Assembly: GCA_965115815.1 (NCBI GenBank)
Contig: OZ220465.1
Location: 62,001-126,000, forward strand
Direction: 5' to 3'
DNA length: 64,000 nucleotides
DNA from: VXPW01 sp965115815
Lineage (GTDB): Bacteria > Pseudomonadota > Alphaproteobacteria > TMED109
Shown one piece after another: positions 52,829 through 62,159 of the stretch. The notes under the pieces were generated by a model that saw only the letters and a list, made by a program, of their open reading frames with translations, was not told the origin of the DNA and ran no database searches. Position 1 is the first letter of the stretch. Each line of letters starts with the position of its first letter. The position numbers were made by a program, and so were the translations under genes.

Positions 52829-54373
52829 ATGGCTATCGAGCGGACTGGCGGCCGGGGCGCTGACACGCTGACTGGCGGCGACGGTGACGATGTTCTGCGG
52901 GGCCGCAAGGGCGCTGACACGCTGACCGGCGGCGCTGGCTCCGACACGCTGGGGGGCGGCAAGGGCGGCGACACGCTGATCGGCGGCGACGGCGACGATA
53001 CGCTGACGGGTGGCCGCGGCGCCGACACCTTCGTGTTCGAGGCGGGAGACGGCGCCGACACGATCACCGACTTCGGGGACGGCGACGGGATTCGTCTGGA
53101 TGGCGTATCCGGCGGGTTTGCGGCGCTGATCATCGAGCAGAACGGCGACGATACCGTCATTCGCTACGGTGGCGGCGACGATACGATCACCCTGTCGGGC
53201 GTATCGGCGGACAGCCTGGATGCGAACGACTTCATCCTGCCTGCTGGCGGTGGCGGCGGCGATCACGAGAAGGTTGCTTACGGCGCCAGTACGAGCGACA
53301 ACAACGATGGCGGCAACCCCCTCGACAACGACAACGACGGTGGCGACCCGAATGCCAACAACGACGGCGGCGGGGACACGATCCCGGACACTTCGGGTGA
53401 CAAGCCGCTCGACGTCAAAAATGATGGGGACGGCGAGGACAAGACCCTTGGTCGCGAGGGCGACGGCACCCTCGAAACCGGCAATCCCCACGACTGCGGC
53501 ATTACCCTCTACGGCACCAGCGGCGACGACACCTTGAGGGCCATCTGGAAGGACACGTGCCTCTACGGCTATGCCGGCAACGATACCCTGGAAGGTGGCT
53601 GGGGCGATGATGTGCTCCACGGCGGTGCCGGCGACGACACCATGGACGGCAGCTGGGGCGATGATGTGCTCCACGGCGGTGCCGGCGACGACACCATGGA
53701 CGGCGGCCAGGGCGATGATGTGCTCCACGGCGGTGCCGGCGACGACACCATGGACGGCAGCTGGGACGATGATGTGCTCCACGGCGAGGCCGGCGACGAC
53801 ACCATGGACGGCGGCCGGGGCGATGATGTGCTCCACGGCGGTGCCGGCGACGACACCCTGACCGTCACCAACGGCAACAACGAACTCCACGGCGGCGACG
53901 GCAACGATACCCTGGAAGGTGGCTGGGAAGACGACGAGCTCCACGGCGGGGCCGGCGACGACACCCTGGAGGCCAGCTGGGGCGACAACACCATGGTTGG
54001 CGGCAAGGGCAACGACACCATGGAAAGCGGCTGGGGAGCCGATACCTTCGTGTTCCACGAGGGCGACGGGCAGGACACGATCGAGGATTTCGGCTTCGGG
54101 TTCAGTGGCAGCAACGCGTACCTTCCCACTCCCAAAGCTCACGATGCGGCCCGGAAGAGGGCCTTGGCCAATGGGGAGACGGACATCATCCAGCTTCACC
54201 TCAACGTTCCGGGCGACACATCGGACGAAGCCGCTTTCGAGTCGCTGAAGATCCGCCGGGACGGCCGCGATACCGTCATCGGCTACGGCGATGCGGGAGA
54301 CACCATCACGCTGGTCGACACCCGTATGGGCACCCTGACCATCGACGACTTCGACTTCGTTTTCGTCGCCTAG
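52829..54373 (+). CDS. RTX-type calcium-binding repeat protein
   Basis: 514 residues. Three RTX blocks of GGxGxDxUx nonapeptides (TLTGGDGDDVLRGRKGAD at 13-50; long array about 255-400 with units VLHGGAGDDTMDGSWGDD) and RTX-associated segments ADTFVFEAGDGADTITDFGD and ADTFVFHEGDGQDTIEDFGF. A Asn/Asp/Gly-rich linker (about 150-200) separates them. No signal peptide, as for Type I secreted proteins, and the C terminus (GTLTIDDFDFVFVA) looks like a natural RTX end. No catalytic domain: probably a Ca-binding surface or matrix protein. No Type I export genes are nearby. The array is built of near-identical 54-bp DNA repeats (53590-53860). The TAG stop coincides with the end of an IS630 fragment. 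Confidence 0.9.
   Translation: MAIERTGGRGADTLTGGDGDDVLRGRKGADTLTGGAGSDTLGGGKGGDTLIGGDGDDTLTGGRGADTFVFEAGDGADTITDFGDGDGIRLDGVSGGFAALIIEQNGDDTVIRYGGGDDTITLSGVSADSLDANDFILPAGGGGGDHEKVAYGASTSDNNDGGNPLDNDNDGGDPNANNDGGGDTIPDTSGDKPLDVKNDGDGEDKTLGREGDGTLETGNPHDCGITLYGTSGDDTLRAIWKDTCLYGYAGNDTLEGGWGDDVLHGGAGDDTMDGSWGDDVLHGGAGDDTMDGGQGDDVLHGGAGDDTMDGSWDDDVLHGEAGDDTMDGGRGDDVLHGGAGDDTLTVTNGNNELHGGDGNDTLEGGWEDDELHGGAGDDTLEASWGDNTMVGGKGNDTMESGWGADTFVFHEGDGQDTIEDFGFGFSGSNAYLPTPKAHDAARKRALANGETDIIQLHLNVPGDTSDEAAFESLKIRRDGRDTVIGYGDAGDTITLVDTRMGTLTIDDFDFVFVA
53590..53861 (+). repeat. Tandem 54-bp repeats inside the RTX gene
   Basis: Five near-identical units of the form GGCGATGATGTGCTCCACGG ... GACGACACCATGGACGGC encode paired RTX nonapeptides. 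High identity makes unit gain or loss by recombination likely. Confidence 0.85.
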
Positions 54374-54396
54374 TAGTATGGAAACGTTGAACTGAC
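54371..54396 (+). mobile_element. IS630-type left-end fragment (f)
   Basis: TAGTAGTATGGAAACGTTGA then ACTGAC: the first 26 bp of an IS630 element, interrupted by the IS66-derived MITE. Its first three bases are the RTX stop codon. Confidence 0.65.
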
Positions 54397-54563
54397 GTAT
54401 CTACTCACCCCCTACTGATGACGAAGATCGATCCGCTTCTTGTCAACCGGAACACGCACTTCCGGTCATCGGCCGCGAGCGAGTGAAAGGGGCACGGAAC
54501 AATGCCGGATCCGAACCCGTCAGGAAAAACGATTCGTCATCAGTAGGGGGGGGTGAGTAGATA
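54397..54563. mobile_element. IS66-derived MITE, copy 3
   Basis: Same family as 45867 and 52307, lacking only the last base where the ISNCY element (54564) begins. It is inserted into IS630 fragment f. Confidence 0.85.
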
Positions 54564-54775
54564 GTGCCCGCCCGAAAATGCCCCTTTCGGATGGTCTGCC
54601 GGCGCAATTGCGGGTTGGAACCCTCCCTCGGTGCCCGTCCGCTCGGTTTCCGGGGGGATTTCTGCCGATGGGCAGCGGCATCCGGGCTTGTCCCGCCGCG
54701 AATCCGGCGGCCGGGGCGAGCGGCTCCGTTCCCGCCTCCGGCGGGCTTCGCAGATGGGGTGGAAGGAAGCCGCCG

Positions 54776-56401
54776 TCAGGCGGCGCGTCTTCGTCGTCGT
54801 TGGGCCCGGGCCCGGGCCTGCCGGTGCAGCAGCAGCCCGATTCGGTGGACGTTGAAGGCGGTCACGGACCGTGCCACCATCCGGGCAAACCCGTCTGCCC
54901 CATACGACAGGACCCGGTCCATGCCGCGTTGCTCGAGGTTGTGGATCGCGGACTCCACGGCCGGATGCTGCCGACGCATCTTCCGGAACGTCGGGTCGGC
55001 TTCCCGTTTCCGGTCCGTCTGACCGAGCGTTCCCTTCTTCGGCAGCACGTTGTGCTCCAGCAGCTCGTCCAGGGTGATCCGGTTGGAGGGGCTGGGAAAG
55101 CCCCGATCGAAACTGCACAGGCGGAGGTCGGGGAAGCGAGCCTGGGCTTCTCGGATCCTGGGCACGGCAGGATCCACGTCTCCGCCTTCCCACAGGACCC
55201 GAGGGTGCAGGAGGAAGCCGTGTTGATCCTCCAGCACGGCCACCGGCACTCCGAGTTCCACCGGCACCCCGGCCTTGCCCTTCACACACCAGCGTGTGTG
55301 CTCTTCGAAGATCGAAAACACCTTCTCGCTCTGCGGAATCTTCTCGCCCTTCAGCAGACGGCGATCCACCTGGTGGATCTGCCGGCGGGCATGCTTGAGG
55401 TACGACTCGACCGAACGCACCGTGGAGATCGGGACGCCTCGCTCCCGAAGCACCGGTACCGCCTCTTCCGCCCGCCGGACCCACGCCCGGCTGGCGTCGA
55501 GGTACGCCTTGACCGGCTCCGGACGGGCCCGTCGGGTCTGCCGAACCTGCTGGAAATGCTGCTGCAGTTTCCGGCTCCCATGCTGCCACTGCCGCCATCC
55601 AGACACCCCCAAGCGTACGGCGGCGCGACCCGTATCCCGCACCAGGCAACGCATCGCATCCCACAACAGGTGGACATCTGTCGGGTAGTGCACATCCGTC
55701 TTCACCACGAACGAATCGCAGCGGCCCCGCAGGGGGTCGTCCGACCGACGGCGGCCCCGGTCGTCCGCGTCGTTCGCGCCGTCCGCGCCGTTCGTGCCGT
55801 TCGCGCCGTCCGCGCCGTTCGCGCCGTTCGCGCCGTCCGCGCCGTTCGCGCCGTTCGTGCCGTTCGTGCCGTCCGCGCCGTTCGTGACGTTCGTGACGTT
55901 CGTGACGTTCGTGACGTCCTTCCGCTTCCGTGTCCGCTTCCGCTTCCGTACCAGCGCATGGCCTTTCTCCGCGATCAGCTGCGACACCTTCCCCAGCACT
56001 TCCGGTGTCAGCAAGCTCACGTTGTCCACCATCGTCTGATATCCGTACCAGGTGTGATCCCAGATGTCGGTGTGCCCCAGAAACTTCCGAACCGTCCTGT
56101 GCTCGTTCACCCGCTCGTGCAAGTGATCGAAGTCCTAGCCCAAACCCTGCTTCAGGAGACCCATCACCAGGATCTTCCACAACTCCATGCCGGGACGCCC
56201 TCGCAGGCGGGATACCTCGGGAAGGATCCCCTCCTCCAGGATCTCGAACCACCGGGCCCGGGTCGACCGGTCGGCATACACGTATTGAAGGCCACGCAGC
56301 ATCGGCGGAATGTCATCCCGCGAGTATACGTTGATCTCGATCTCCTCGATCGCAACCTGGCCCCATTCCAGCTGAGGACGGACGATCTCCCGCATGGCCA
56401 T
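54776..56401 (-). pseudogene. ISNCY-type transposase, nonsense-interrupted and with repeat expansion
   Basis: Starts at an ATG near 56395 (MREIVRPQLEWGQVAIEEIE) and matches copy 1 until KQGLG, where TAG (56135-56137) stands at the position of Cys in copy 1 (GCDFDRLHERVN). The same frame continues as DFDHLHERVNEHRTVRKFLG to 54776. Between RKRKRTRKRK and LRGRCDSFVVKTDVHYPTDV an expansion of about 50 residues reads VTNVTNVTNVTNGADGTNGT and so on, absent from copy 1. Otherwise the catalytic parts are conserved. Inactive unless the TAG is read through. Confidence 0.8.
55755..55920. repeat. Nine-base minisatellite in the ISNCY transposase gene
   Basis: About 18 imperfect copies of a 9-bp unit (GCCGTTCGC/GCCGTCCGC, ending in TGACGTTCG units). 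The unit length keeps the frame. It encodes an Asn/Gly/Ala/Asp-rich tract. Confidence 0.85.
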
Positions 56402-56538
56402 TCTCCCGAAGATTCCCGAATCCCGCGCGATTTTCCGGCCCCAGCGGCCGATTCCCGCCCCACAGAGGGATTCTTCACCCCTTCAATAGCACACTTCCAT
56501 CACTGGAGTCAACTGGTTGTACTTTTTCGGGCGGGCAC

Positions 56539-57957
56539 TAGTAGTACGGAATCATTGGATTGCTGGGTATAGAGACTTCAGTTTCACCCGGGCGTCTGCC
56601 GTCGTGAACCGCCAATCGACGGTGCCGCCGGCCGCGTTGCGGCGCTTAACCCACGCCGCGGTCTCCCGCAGCATGGTGGCGCGGTCGGGAATGCGTCGTC
56701 GAAGACATTGTCGCGACAACGCACCGATTTCGATCTCGGCCATGTTGAGCCAGCTTCCGTGCTTCGGCGTGTACCGAAACTCGAACCGCTTTCGCACCCG
56801 CATGGCCTCCCGGGGTGCAAAGGCCTCATACAACGATGCGGGGCCGTGCGTGTTCAGGTTGTCCATGACCAGTACGATCTTCTTGCCGGGGAAATGATCG
56901 TCCGCGAGTTCCCGGATGAACTGCGCCCAGTCCCGCGCCGTGCGGCGGTCGGTGACGTTCACCGTACGCCAATTTTCGTTGGGCGCGAACGCCAGGAAGA
57001 GATTGGCCGTACCATTTCGCTCGTATTCGTAGTCGACGATTTCCGGCTGCCCGGGCCGCACGGGGCGGGGAAGGCGAGTTTCCTTGGTCTGCTGCCGACT
57101 GGTCTCATCCATACAGACCAAAACCTCGTTTTCGGCAAAATCCCGCTGATACGTGTCCAGTACCTCCTCCATCGCCCTCCATCGCCGCCACGAACGGCGC
57201 GTTGCGGCTCGGGGGAATGCACCAGTACTGCTTCAACCAAGGCTTGATCTCCTTTTTTTAGAGTCTTCCGTACCGTTTCTTTCGAGATGCTCTCGACGAT
57301 CTCCATCTCCATCAGACGGCCGGCCAGCAGCTTCAGCGTCCAGCGGACACAACCTTCGGGCGGGGAAGAACCGGCCAGAGCCACCAGCTTCGCCTCCTTC
57401 GCCCCGTCCAGGAGTTTCGGTCGGCGGTTCTCCTGCTCCCGGCGGCGGAGAGAGGCCTCCAAACCCTCCAAAACACAGCGCTTGCGCAGGCGTTCGACCG
57501 TCGAAGCGCCGATACCCAGGCCGCGCGCGATGTCGACATCCCGGAGTTTGCCGCCATCGCGCCCCTCGTCTGCCATCAGCAGAATCTGCGCCCGACGACG
57601 ACGCCAGGCGGCTCCGGTACCGTCGACGATCGCCTGGAGTTCCCGGCGCTCCGGCACCGAAAGGCGCACTCGATAGAGCTTCCTACCCTGAGGATTGGCC
57701 ATGATCCACTCCGATCCCCGCACCGAACCCCTGCAGGCAGGCTCGGTTCCCGGAAACCGGATCCGCCCGATCCCCAAGAGAGTGTGAGCGCCTGCACGTT
57801 CGGCATCGGGTCTGTGGGGATGAACAAGAAAGCGCCGTACCGATCGGGCGCTCACGCGTGCCGACACGCACCGACACGGGGCCGACACGGACCGACACGG
57901 ACCGACACGGAAATCTTGCCAGAATACTGTCGTCAGTTCAACGTTTCTGTACTACTA
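56539..57957 (-). mobile_element. IS630-type insertion sequence, complete copy (e)
   Basis: Leftward copy of about 1.42 kb with boundaries TAGTAGTACGGAATCATTGG and CAGTTCAACGTTTCTGTACT. Over 95 percent identical to b by eye. Confidence 0.85.
56552..57702 (-). pseudogene. IS630-family transposase (copy e), disrupted by a 10-bp duplication
   Basis: Start ATG at 57702 (MANPQGRKLYRVRLSVPERR). The two halves meet at CTCTAAAAAAAGGAG as in copy b, again lacking the G of the slip site. In addition CTCCATCGCC is duplicated at about 57170-57190, shifting the frame just before MEEVLDTYQRDFAENEVLVC. The DDE half (56552-57172) is otherwise intact: VCMDETSRQQ, VLVMDNLNTHG, WLNMAEIEIGALSRQC. Confidence 0.75.
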
Positions 57958-58206
57958 GTAGTACGGAAACGTTGGATTGGGGGCTGCAGGCATGAGCTGG
58001 CCCCGATGCTCAGACCTGACACCTGATCCATAGAGGCCTAATAATCCCATTGTGTTCTTTATCTGATCCTTAGAAGCGGTGCGAGAATCTCAGCGAACAG
58101 CCCGGTTCCAGCGGGTGCCGACACGGGGCCGACACGCACCGACACGGACCGACACGGAAATACCGCCCCATCCTGCAGCCATCAATGCAACGTCGGTGGA
58201 CTACTA
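57956..58206. mobile_element. IS630-derived MITE (family C), copy 2 (251 bp)
   Basis: Same length and apparently identical sequence to 51674-51924, so recently moved. It abuts the right end of IS630 copy e with a shared TA. Confidence 0.85.
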
Positions 58207-58513
58207 GTTCCTGACCGTCCCGAAGCGAGGGGCACGGGGTTCAGCAGAGCGGAAGCGGTCATGCGCCATGCCGCACGCCGCTTCCGACTTACGTATTGGT
58301 CAGATGTTCCAGGATCGGGAGTGGAAACCGACGGCCGGACCGAAGAACAAAGCACGGGATTACCCTGGGGCGGCGATCATGCGCATGGAACCCACTCGGT
58401 GGGAGACGGTCGGTGGCACAGGGCACGGATAGTCGACCGTCGGGTCCGTTGCTGGCCGCCGCCGGAGCCTGCACAATGCCGGTCCGGGAACGAACGACCA
58501 CTGGGAGGCCGGA
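58207..58513. other. Region upstream of the VOC gene
   Basis: About 300 bp without a recognised gene; marks the end of the mobile-element cluster. Confidence 0.3.
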
Positions 58514-58912
58514 ATGGCGATCCGACTGCATGCCCTCGACCACGTGACGGTCCGTACCCGAAACCTTGACCGGTCGTTGGCCTTCTACCGGGATGTGCTC
58601 GGAATGACCCCGGCGGCGTGGCGCCCGCCATTCCGATTTGACGGAGCTTGGCTGGCGTTGGATGGGCGTGCGATCGTACATCTGGTGGCCGGCCGGCCGG
58701 CGGAAACCCCGGCCGGGGCGGTCGATCATTTCGCGATCTCCGGTACGGGTTCCCCGGAGGCCGCGAAGGCCGAGCTGACAGCTAGGAGCATCGCGTTCGA
58801 TGAGCAGGAAACCCCGGATGGGCGGTTTCGGCAGCTGTTCGTTCGCGATCCGGACGGGGTGAAGATCGAGATCGTCTTCGATGGGGAGAAGTCGACGGCC
58901 GAGACTGCCTGA
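58514..58912 (+). CDS. VOC-superfamily (glyoxalase/dioxygenase-like) protein
   Basis: 132 residues, two beta-alpha-beta-beta-beta modules: ALDHVTVRTRNLDRSLAFYR then DVLGM, and DHFAISGTGSPEAAKAELTA followed by FRQLFVRDPDGVKIEIVF. His9 (ALDH) and the terminal Glu of the KIEIVF strand are in metal-ligand positions, so it may be a metal-dependent lyase or ring-opening enzyme; substrate unknown. The start has a weak GGAGG-type sequence (GGGAGGCC) about 8 nt upstream. No partner gene. Confidence 0.85.
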   Translation: MAIRLHALDHVTVRTRNLDRSLAFYRDVLGMTPAAWRPPFRFDGAWLALDGRAIVHLVAGRPAETPAGAVDHFAISGTGSPEAAKAELTARSIAFDEQETPDGRFRQLFVRDPDGVKIEIVFDGEKSTAETA

Positions 58913-59159
58913 AGGAACGGAGGGATTCGAAGAAGGGTCGCTCTCCGCCCCTTGCCCGCAGGGGCAGGAGAATGATGTGCGGAGGATCGTCCGTTCCTCG
59001 GGGTCGCTCCGGAACACCGCTCGGAATCTGCCCCTTCCGGGGCTAGGTCGGTCCACGGACCGGGCATGCCGGGAACCGGTCGACCGAAGCGACGGGTTCC
59101 GGACGCGATCCCACGGTCTGCGGACGCCGGGCCCGGCGGCATCACGGGCCGGCCGGCTC

Positions 59160-60211
59160 GGGGGCGAGGTCCGAACCGCGTTATCCAAGCGCTGATTTCG
59201 GCATTCCGATGTTCGAAGGCGCCGGTATAGCGCTGGATCTCGCCCGGCGTCATGCCCAGCTGCTCGCCCCGGATCCGCCAGCTGTCCCGGAGCTGCTTGG
59301 TCATCTCTTTCGCGCGCGTGGCCGCGACGTCGACGGAGAGGTCGAAAACGGGAGCGATGTCGATCGCCGCCTCGATGTTTGGTGCGAGCCCGTGGATCTC
59401 CGAAATGCCGGGTTTCAGAGACGGGTTGCCCGCGGGTTCGGGATTGATGTCGTAAGCGGGTGACAGACGCCACCGGCCTCTGGCGACATGGAGAAGGGCG
59501 TGGTTGCGGAGGTGGCCATCGAAATTGGGAGACCAGGATCGTGAACAGCAGGCGGCCGTGGAGCTCCGCTAGGGTCCGTGCCCGGAGGGTCTCCAGGCTC
59601 TCTGATCGCGTCGGCGATGGAAACGGAATCGCCCGGCTCGGCACCATCGATTGCCGGCAGCGTCCTTTCAACCGGACACGGTGGACTCTTCGCTCATGAG
59701 GGGCCGTACATCGTGGCCCATGAGGATCGGCTTTCGACCTCTGTGTGCGACGACGGTGGATGGGCGGAAGGCGGTGTCGGCGGCCGAGGGCAGCACGCGC
59801 CCGTCCTGGGCGCGGGGATGGTGCGAGCGCGAGGACGGACGCCACGCGAAGGGCGCCCTGGCCGGGCCTCGGCGCGCGCGGCCTGGCCGGGTCTTGCCTT
59901 GTCGCTCGACCTTGTCCTGTCTGCACCCAAGCCTCATGAATGCAGAGTCAACCATGTCCGGTTGAAAGGGCAGCGTCTGGGCCGAAATGAAGGGAGTGCG
60001 CCCTCTGCCGGAACGGTCGAAACGCCGGATGAGCGCGACAGGATCACGATCGGATCCCGGCAGCAATTGCGCCTCGGCTGCCCGTAGACCGCATGCGGCT
60101 GCGAGCCGGAGAAGCACCTCTCCCCTCCTCTACCGCAAGCGAATCCCTGCAGCTCGTGAGCTTCGCGATCCACAGCCCGCCCTCGCGATTCGCGACATTG
60201 ACCTGATCAAG
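59160..60211 (-). pseudogene. HipA-family kinase/toxin, frameshifted and split by a MITE
   Basis: Reading leftward in several frames: NVANREGGLWIAKLTS (60210-60150), MLLRLAAACGLRAAEAQL and ALIRRFDRSGRGRTPFISAQ (60117-59985), then the MITE, GDSVSIADAIRE, LAELHGRLLFTILVS, DGHLRNHALLHVARGRWRLS, PAYDINPEPAGNPSLKPGIS, EMTKQLRDSWRIRGEQLGMT and FEHRNAEISAW (to about 59160). These are HipA-type catalytic-loop and C-terminal segments. At least two frameshifts plus the MITE insertion inactivate it; the N-terminal third is missing. No HipB-like antitoxin was found. Confidence 0.8.
59665..59968. mobile_element. MITE (family D), 304 bp, inserted in hipA
   Basis: CTTTCAACCGGACACGGTGG... and the complement ending ...CATGTCCGGTTGAAAG. 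It is flanked by a 9-bp direct repeat GGCAGCGTC (59656-59664 and 59969-59977). GC-rich interior without a convincing gene. No parent transposase in the window. Confidence 0.85.
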
Positions 60212-60639
60212 GGATGGGAAAGCCCGGGAACCGGGCTTGATCGGAAAGGGGGTGCAGGGGGCCGTAAGGGCAGGGACCGTTCTGGCAGCGGAGTGGCAGG
60301 CGGCGCTTTGGGGCAAGATGCGGCCGCCGTTTCCTCCCGCGCGGCCGGGGAGGGCACGGCACGGCGCCGCCGGCGGACGCGCGACTTCTCATCGGCGCTG
60401 CTGACGGGGGAGGGCGCCGCGAGCCGTCTCGACTCTTCGAAGTCGTCCCGCATGCACCCCCGGTCCCTGCGTCCGTCCGCGGAGCGGTCGGAGACGGCGC
60501 GGCCTGGGGCTCGGGATCGAACCAAGCGAGCCGGAGCTGGAGTGGCGGTGCCGACCGGCGCCCCCGGGTGGTTGCCCCGGCCCCTGCACCATTCACGCGC
60601 GCGATTGCCGCGCTAGCCGCCGCCTCCCGCCGGCTACAG
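60212..60639. other. Intergenic region before the IS110-type element
   Basis: No gene recognised. A GGTTCGATCCC-like loop on the minus strand near 60520 recalls a tRNA T-arm but no anticodon or acceptor stem fits. Confidence 0.3.
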
Positions 60640-60878
60640 CCCATCCATGGTTTCTGGCCATGGTGAAGGCCCCGTTCCTCGTGAACGGGACGGGCCTCCG
60701 GATCGGGAGCGACCCAACGCCCCCTGTGCCTTGAGCACCTGGGGGGGACCTGTGCCCCGATCCGAGGCCAGGATGGAGATCCCGTGGGAAGTGTGCGCCT
60801 CCGAGCGCCCGTGCAGGGACCGATCCGCATCCTGGCGGCCCAAGAGAACCCCATCCTGACCCGAAGGAGCCAGAAATC
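60640..60878 (+). ncRNA. Candidate bridge-RNA leader of the IS110-type element
   Basis: Non-coding 240 bp directly upstream of the transposase, the position where IS110-group elements encode a bridge RNA. It can fold strong hairpins: CCATGG...CCATGG, CCCGTTCCTCGTGAACGGG and a CCTGTGCC...CAGG group. Assigned by position and folding potential only; guide loops were not matched to the target because element ends are undefined. Confidence 0.35.
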
Positions 60879-62159
60879 ATGAACGCGTTGACGTTTTTCG
60901 CCGGAATCGACTGGGGGTCCGAGCACCCCCAAGTGTGCCTTCTCGATGCTTCCGGCACCGTGCAGAAGGAGCGGTCCTTCTCCCCTGGCGGAGCCGGGCT
61001 GGCACCGATGGCGGACGGGCTGCTGGCCGTTGCGCAGACCGAACCGGACGCCCTCGGGGTGGCCCTCGAGGTTCCGCACGGACCGGGGGTCGAGTCCCGG
61101 ATGGAACGCGGTCGGGTCCTGCATGCGATCCACCCGAAGCCACGGGACCGCTTCCGGGACCGTGGGTCGCCGGCCGGCGCCCAGGACGACCGCCGCGAGG
61201 CCCGGGTTCGGGCCGGAGCCCTGCGTACCGACGGTTCGGCCGTTCGCCTTCTCGATCCGATCTCTCCGGCCGTCCTCCGGTGGCGGGAAGGGTCGCGCAG
61301 GGCCTGCGAGCGGACCGCCCCGCGCACGCGCCTGGTCCACCGGATCCGCCCGCAGCTCGGGCGGTACGACCCGCAGTTCCTCGATCGGGAGAACGATCTC
61401 TCGCGGGCTTGGTTCCGGGAACTCTGGGATCTCGCCCCGACGCCGGACCGAGCCCGCAGACCCCGCGCCAGCACCGTGCCCCGGATCCTTCGCCGCCCTC
61501 GCGTGCGGCGCCGGGATGCCGACCCCGTCCGGAAGACCCTCCGAGCGCCGGCCATCCGAGTGGCGGATGGCACCACGGAAGCCGCCGTGGGCCATCTCCG
61601 GGTGGGGTTCGCCCCGCTGGACCTCGTCACCGGACCACGGGCGGACGTGCGGAAGGAGATCGACCGGCAGACGGCGGACGTGATGCAGCAGGAAGAGGGA
61701 TCGGAATCCGCATCGGGGCCGGCGGTGCCGCGGGACGCAGAGATCCGGAGTTCGCGACCGGGCGTCGGCAGGATCGTCCGGGCCACGCTGCGCGCAGAAG
61801 CACCGGAGGCCCTGCGACGGCGAGACGATCCGGCTCTGCGGTGCCGGTCCGGTGTGGCCCCCGTCCCCCGACGTTCCGGCACATCGGTGATCGGGGTCCG
61901 CCGGCGGGCCGCCCATCCTCGCCTGCAGGAGGCCGTCGATCCCTGGGCGCGCGTCGCGATGCCGCAGGACCCGGCCCGCCGGGCCCAGTACCCGGCCCTG
62001 CGGCTTCGCGGCCCCCGGCCTGCGCGAGCCGTGCGCTCCGTCGCCGACCGCCGGCTCGCAGGGGTCTGTGCCCTGCGGGAAACCCCGACCCGGTACGACC
62101 CCGCCCTCCGAAGCCGGGCGGATCCTCGCACACGGCCGGCCGCCGCGACCGTTCCGTAA
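60879..62159 (+). CDS. IS110-family transposase/recombinase
   Basis: 426 residues. N-terminal RuvC-like DEDD domain: Asp11 in FAGIDWGSEHPQ, Glu64 in VALEVPHGPG, Asp103/104 in AQDDRREARVRAGALRTD, where the fourth acidic position is Glu107 instead of Asp. C-terminal Transposase_20 domain: SSRPGVGRIVRATLRAEAPE, LRCRSGVAPVPRRSGTS (with the nucleophile serine) and RLQEAVDPWARVAMPQDPAR. Start ATG at 60879, GAAGGAG about 12 nt upstream. The full length is open, but unusually Arg-rich and divergent stretches suggest it may be decaying. Confidence 0.75.
   Translation: MNALTFFAGIDWGSEHPQVCLLDASGTVQKERSFSPGGAGLAPMADGLLAVAQTEPDALGVALEVPHGPGVESRMERGRVLHAIHPKPRDRFRDRGSPAGAQDDRREARVRAGALRTDGSAVRLLDPISPAVLRWREGSRRACERTAPRTRLVHRIRPQLGRYDPQFLDRENDLSRAWFRELWDLAPTPDRARRPRASTVPRILRRPRVRRRDADPVRKTLRAPAIRVADGTTEAAVGHLRVGFAPLDLVTGPRADVRKEIDRQTADVMQQEEGSESASGPAVPRDAEIRSSRPGVGRIVRATLRAEAPEALRRRDDPALRCRSGVAPVPRRSGTSVIGVRRRAAHPRLQEAVDPWARVAMPQDPARRAQYPALRLRGPRPARAVRSVADRRLAGVCALRETPTRYDPALRSRADPRTRPAAATVP

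Larger units (their letters stand above)
54564..56538 (-). mobile_element. ISNCY-type insertion sequence, copy 2 (1975 bp)
   Basis: Ends GTGCCCGCCCGAAAA... and ...TTTTTCGGGCGGGCAC, close to copy 1 (GTGCCCGCACCGAAAA). Leftward orientation. Longer than copy 1 mainly because of a minisatellite inside the transposase gene. Confidence 0.85.

Noticed and set aside
53590..53861. Regular repeats resembling a CRISPR array.
   Set aside because: Units are contiguous, in frame and encode RTX nonapeptides; there are no unique spacers and no cas genes.
22827..56137. Three transposase genes are interrupted by in-frame TAG (22827, about 51133, 56135), suggesting amber recoding.
   Set aside because: Conserved chromosomal genes (the CorC-type gene at 749 and the Bax inhibitor-1 gene at 63099) end in TAG at their normal length, and no suppressor tRNA or pyrrolysine genes are seen. 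Independent nonsense mutations in IS copies are simpler.
60500..60560. Minus-strand GGTTCGATCCC as part of a tRNA gene.
   Set aside because: No cloverleaf can be drawn within 80 nt upstream.
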